Shown: positions 61,201 to 64,000 of the stretch, in pieces
How the letters are laid out: the number at the start of each line of letters is the position of its first letter
Numbering within the stretch: position 1 is the stretch's first letter
Origin: Tribonema minus
Lineage: Eukaryota > Sar > Xanthophyceae > Tribonematales > Tribonemataceae
Direction of reading: 5' to 3'
Length of the DNA stretch: 64,000 nucleotides
Assembly (NCBI GenBank): GCA_017506865.1
Contig: JAFCMP010000204.1
Location: 1-64,000 of the forward strand
The notes under the pieces: generated by a model
Database searches by the model: none
Told to the model about the DNA's origin: nothing
Seen by the model: only the letters and a program-made list of their open reading frames with translations
Position numbers and translations under genes: made by a program

Positions 61201-63969
61201 TGAGGTATGATCTCGTGGCCATCTGCCGCAGCATCGGCGACCACAGTTACTGGTGGAAGGCGTTCAAACTTGACGGCTAACCACACCTTGTCACCCAGAG
61301 CTCTAAGATCTTTTGACTCATTTCCATGATGTACTTCAAGTATATACAAAATGACTTGTTGTTTAACTGTTGCAGCACCGCGCGGCGGCGCCATCTTCAT
61401 GGAGGGGTCAGACGACGGCAAACTCCAGCTGCTGGACGTCACTTTTGCCGACAATGCTGCCGACTACGAGGGGGGCGGTGTGTGGCTCGCGCGCCTGGGC
61501 CTTGGCAGCGCCACTAACTGCACGTTCATGAGAAACAGGGCGCAGTATGGGGGGGCGATCTACACGCGTGAACGCGACACAGACCCATTTACCGTCGCCA
61601 ACTGCAACTTTGAAGATAACATTGCGGAGAACGCGGGCGCCGCCATAATGCAGATGGGGGCGGCGTGGATGACGAACGTGACGAACACTGCGTTTGAGGG
61701 CAACACCGCATCATGCTGTTACATTGGCGGGTATGGTACGGTCGGGCGGGAGATTGGTAGCAGCTGCCAGGACGTGGACACGGCCGCCAGCATGTGAGTG
61801 CTCATCAGGGTTGGACAGCATCAATCAGTGCAAACAAGCATTTAACGCACAGTTAACAGAGGGTGACCTCAACAGGCCTGTCACGTACAAACATTGGCTG
61901 CTGCATGCCAGTGCGTAGCTTGAATGCCGATGCATGGTAGCATATTTGGTCACAACGCACATTAGATTTGTTGCGCAAAGGCATCAAATGATGCCAAGGA
62001 ATGGTGATGTGAATGGTTGTATAAATTATCCTGGTCGGTGCGTTCCCCTCTCATTGTCACTTAACTCCACTTTCACTCCTCATCAGCCTCTTTGCTGCAC
62101 ACTGTCAGTATATTGCAGAACCTGCTGTCCGGCCAACACATGCACAGCATGCTTCCAGTGCATTGAGTGTTATAGGAGCTAACCCTAACCTCCCTAACCC
62201 TAACACTAACCCTAAGTCCACATTTACTGCTTCCTTGCACCGTCGATCACAGAAATTGCTGTCCAGCCGACACATACGCAGCGTCCAATCAGTGCGTTGA
62301 GTGTGACCCGGAGCTGCTTGACTGCTCAGTACCGGGCACCAACGTGAGCACCCTGCCCTTGAACCCTGGGTTCTGGCGCGGCAGCATGACTGCAGGCCAG
62401 GAGGTGGTGCTCACCTGCTGGAATGATGCCGCCTGCAAGGGGGGAGTGGCCGAGGACCCCGACGGATACTGCAATGCGGGGTATGAGGGGCCATGTAAGT
62501 TCTTCAACTTGAAGTATGTCACCTGTGCTCGTGGCTCAGTGTGCCTGGCGATGTGTGAAGCGCCGATGCTTGAATGCAAGTTGCGCCAACCACATGTTGC
62601 GCACACAATTGACTATTTTTGTGCTCGTGGACGTGGTCAACTGATCTATTTGAAAATGACCTTCTGCATTGTCCATGACAACATGTGTTTGATGCATTCT
62701 TGCATCAGCCGACTGTGCTGTGTGCGACTCCGACACAGCTACACCTTGTACACTCCCGACAAGTACCATGATTGCCATGTTCTTGTTCACTGGCAAATGA
62801 CCATTCTCCTCACACTCACGGGCACTCCAGGTTTAAGCTAACACTAGGAATTTTGCGCTGGCCATGTCTTGCCGGATGCTCTTGCCTACAGACTGCGCGG
62901 TGTGCGCCCCCAACTACACGTCGGTGGTTGCTTACAAGTGCCACGAGTGCCGCAGCGGCGCGGTCATAGTGTTTGTCTTGGTGCTTTTGTTCATCCTCCT
63001 CGTGCTCGTGGGCATTCTTGTGTCGTTTGCCTTGAGCGGCGGACAACGGGGCAGCACCTCTGCCGAAATGGCGGTGACAACACGGGAGGGGTACGAGGTC
63101 ATGGGCGGTACACAGAAATTTCTTGTCTCGGTGAGCGTTTTCTATGACATGAGAGTCAGGATTAAGATAAAATTTTGCAAGTGTTAGGTCCTGAGCGGAA
63201 TGCAGTTGATGGTACTTGAAATCTTTTCAGTACGTACATATAGTCTACTACTACATAGCATTCGACACCATGCTTCAACTGCTAAATGTTAGCATTGTCT
63301 CGTCAAACTGTTGTCTGCTCCTCTGGTTTTGCAGCTGGGTAATTTTCACTTGACAGTGTAGTACGTCTGCTAGCAATGTCTCAAAAGTTTGGATCAACAT
63401 CTGCAGTGCATTTACGGCCTAGCCTGACTTAGGTCCATCTAAGGCAAACAAACAGACAAGGAAATTTGACATTTGAACCCATTTTAAGTATACCTGAGAT
63501 TGAATTGCAAATATGGTACTTGTAGTAGTGTCCATACGCAATGTGATTCAACATATTTTATCAGCGTTGTGAGCATTTAGACTATACGGTAGTTGCAGTG
63601 ACTTTTCAGATTTGGCACGTCGTAGCTTGAGCCAGTCGACATGACTAACGTCGTCGTTACGTTCTGTGGCGTGATCACTTACTCTAGCACTCTGCTCAAG
63701 GCGCCGGCCTCATTTGCCGTCGCTGAGGCATAGTGTAGCACCACACGCTTCAAACCCCTTGAGGGGTGCAGACCCTTTAAAGACCATGATGAAATATTGG
63801 CTCCTTAAACAATACATCTATAATGGGTTCACTAACTCTGCTGGCATGACCCTATGTTGTCTCTCGATGCCCACTGCACAGCTTGGCAACATTGGCGTGA
63901 GGGCCTTGGCTTCCCTGCGCATCCCCATCATCGTCTTCCAGGTGCTGACGCAGTACTTCAACATCACAG
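51725..63969 (+). CDS. Secreted/membrane beta-helix protein gene, intron-rich, continues past the edge
   Basis: Nine exons: 51725-52280, 53179-53427, 55214-55303, 56904-57078, 59446-59598, 61376-61793, 62253-62494, 62892-63130, 63882-63969. All introns read GT-AG and phases agree at every join except between exons 2 and 3, where an exon is probably missing. The product has a signal peptide, a right-handed parallel beta-helix built from GGAI/GGALx and FxxNxA turns, a Cys-rich segment (CCPADTYAASNQCVECDP, then GYEGPYCAVC), a Cys-rich stalk and a strong transmembrane helix, then the start of a multi-helix region. This is the layout of large algal surface proteins related in fold to polymorphic outer membrane and pectin-lyase-like proteins; their role is probably adhesion or cell-surface structure, but no catalytic site is seen. 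The last exon ends at a GTGAGT donor near the window end. Confidence 0.8.
53179..53427 (+). CDS. Beta-helix gene exon 2
   Basis: Joins exon 1 as SGGALFLGAKSVARVRGGSF, then NNEAAGLDGDFGGGAIFQTE, VLFVNNRANKGSG and SNCMFSRHTASG before GTAAGT. A further GCAG|GCTCTG|GTAAGC at 53510-53518 would be a 6-nt microexon in matching phase, but this is speculative. Confidence 0.8.
55214..55303 (+). CDS. Beta-helix gene exon (approximate start)
   Basis: GGCAG acceptor and GTACTC donor bracket 30 codons: GEAVIWSKGTVFLDTDTFEG, then NKHHFSGALQ. The phase is 0-0 and joins directly to VQKISGESSEEGG of the next exon. Its start does not match the phase of exon 2. Confidence 0.6.
56904..57078 (+). CDS. Beta-helix gene exon
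   Basis: ATACAG acceptor; reads VQKISGESSEEGGLTAVNCI, FRNNSAIYGGVIWTEPGCKS and LKDCLLEDNEARTTGG with a GTGAGG donor, phase 1. Decayed copies of its second half follow at 57120-57220 and 57268-57360. Confidence 0.75.
57115..57360 (+). pseudogene. Two decayed duplicates of the preceding exon
   Basis: 57120-57220 reads YGAVIHGGALKSEPDCKVPM, then RLEGWMK (compare YGGVIWTEPGCKSLVRLKD). 57268-57360 reads AAVHGVALRSKTCCTWAMRL. Both lack splice-compatible continuation. Confidence 0.5.
59091..59330 (+). pseudogene. Two decayed duplicates of the next exon
   Basis: 59091-59137 encodes GHMAQIELVDCTIL and 59283-59320 VVAKIDLVYCPL, both parallel to DVARMELVNCTLSRN of the exon at 59446. Each is preceded by similar DNA, but the frame soon ends. 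Confidence 0.5.
59446..59598 (+). CDS. Beta-helix gene exon
   Basis: GAACAG acceptor; joins the previous exon as TTGGGAIKAGDVARMELVNC, then TLSRNRADAGNGGALWISPG and INITGGTFSDNK, with donor GTAAGC in phase 1. Typical coil turns (GGAI, GGAL, F-DN). Confidence 0.82.
59833..60680 (-). mobile_element. hAT-like DNA transposon derivative in an intron
   Basis: Left end CAGGGTTGCCAAAA, right end (reverse strand) TAGGGTTGCCAAAA, flanked by imperfect 8-bp repeats CACAAATT and CACAAAAA. A subterminal array of CCGTAATCGTA-type words fills 59865-59998. The minus strand carries one BED zinc finger but no transposase core, so it is a non-autonomous derivative. It sits between two exons of the beta-helix gene. 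Confidence 0.72.
60068..60298 (-). pseudogene. BED zinc-finger remnant of a hAT transposase
   Basis: Reads LEVYMQCNFCDKHLSAGNPA, then GSITEHIHSSEIRCRG. C-x2-C, the LSAGNP word and H...C match the N-terminal BED-type DNA-binding finger of hAT transposases. It is followed by a basic KRRK patch and a stop; the RNase H-fold catalytic domain is absent. Confidence 0.6.
61225..61303 (+). repeat. Dispersed ~70-bp repeat, copy 3 of 3
   Basis: GCGACCACAGTTACTGGTGG and the flanking GGCTAACCA..CCTTGTCACC match 10851-10919. It lies in an intron just upstream of the exon at 61376; the minus strand has an open frame of about 160 codons (61454-60954) covering it. Confidence 0.68.
61376..61793 (+). CDS. Beta-helix gene exon (longest helix exon)
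   Basis: GTTGCAG acceptor. Reads PRGGAIFMEGSDDGKLQLLD, VTFADNAADYEGGGVWLARL, NCTFMRNRAQYGGAIYTRER, NCNFEDNIAENAGAAIMQMG and TAFEGNTASCCYIGG: four regular coils. Donor GTGAGT in phase 2 joins to the Cys-rich exon as DTAASINCC. Confidence 0.86.
62119..62169 (+). pseudogene. Decayed duplicate of the Cys-rich exon start
   Basis: TTGCAG then TCCPANTCTACFQCIECY, parallel to NCCPADTYAASNQCVECD at 62253, then a stop and a CCCTAA-type array (62178-62216). Confidence 0.55.
62253..62494 (+). CDS. Beta-helix gene exon, Cys-rich segment
   Basis: Reads NCCPADTYAASNQCVECDPE, LLDCSVPGTNVSTLPLNPGF, WRGSMTAGQEVVLTCWNDAA and CKGGVAEDPDGYCNAGYEGP. The NPGFWR..., C..ACKGG, GYxGPxCAxC signature follows beta-helix domains in many algal surface proteins. 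Donor GTAAGT, phase 1. Confidence 0.87.
62892..63130 (+). CDS. Beta-helix gene exon with transmembrane helix
   Basis: CTACAG acceptor; joins as GPYCAVCAPNYTSVVAYKCH, ECRSGAVIVFVLVLLFILLV and LVGILVSFALSGGQRG, then a polar segment to KFLVS. The Val/Leu/Ile run of about 24 residues is a clear membrane span. Phase 0 at GTGAGC. Confidence 0.86.
63882..63969 (+). CDS. Beta-helix gene exon, continues beyond the window
   Basis: TGCACAG acceptor; LGNIGVRALASLRIPIIVFQ, then VLTQYFNITG and a GTGAGT donor in phase 1. Amphipathic/hydrophobic, like the Q-x-L-rich membrane-proximal region that follows in related proteins. Confidence 0.75.
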
Positions 63970-64000
63970 GTGAGTGGTCCACTAACTGCACTAGCAAGTC

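Overview
The window is nuclear DNA of a eukaryotic alga. Coding segments are split by GT-AG introns, TTAGGG-type telomere words are scattered through non-coding DNA, and there are remnants of a light-harvesting chlorophyll protein and of the intraflagellar-transport protein IFT144. Together with an ankyrin gene whose 27-residue repeats resemble families common in stramenopiles, and tandem CKDCGG..CEHGR zinc repeats seen in several algal groups, this suggests a flagellate-derived photosynthetic protist, best guess a stramenopile. The species cannot be fixed from the sequence.

Layout: 1-6163 (minus) is a non-LTR retrotransposon (copy A) with an OTU-type protease and a reverse transcriptase; it runs off the left edge. 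7.5-8.1 kb is a broken cytosine-5 DNA methyltransferase. 9-16.3 kb holds a probable terminal exon, an orphan light-harvesting exon, an intact ankyrin gene and an 865-bp tandem duplication with a PHD-like finger. 17.4-25.4 kb is repeat-rich with isolated plausible exons. 25.5-31.6 kb carries two 5'-truncated copies (B, C) of the same non-LTR element, which show its C-terminal zinc knuckle plus restriction-like endonuclease; between them lies an inverted pair of decayed zinc-repeat genes. 31.9-35.2 kb is a degenerate IFT144/WDR19 gene on the minus strand.

35,533-46,755 is a structurally complete 11.2-kb Ty3/gypsy LTR retrotransposon on the minus strand, with 413-bp LTRs, a GTAT target duplication, a polypurine tract and a candidate primer site. 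Its order is gag - cytosine-5 DNA methyltransferase - protease - RT/RNase H - integrase - C-terminal extension. A 711-bp hAT-like element with an 8-bp target duplication has split its integrase reading frame.

47.4-51.7 kb contains a tiny 3' fragment (copy D) of the non-LTR element and palindrome-rich repeats. 51.7 kb to the right edge is a long intron-rich plus-strand gene for a secreted or membrane beta-helix protein with a cysteine-rich region and a transmembrane helix. Most of its exons join in phase, decayed duplicates of individual exons sit in its introns, and one intron carries a second hAT element with a BED zinc finger.

The most unusual content is the retrotransposon-borne DNA methyltransferase, a second unrelated-looking methyltransferase relic nearby, the shared GTACA-containing target of the OTU/REL non-LTR family, and repeated exon duplication followed by decay. 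All coordinates and alignments were read by eye.
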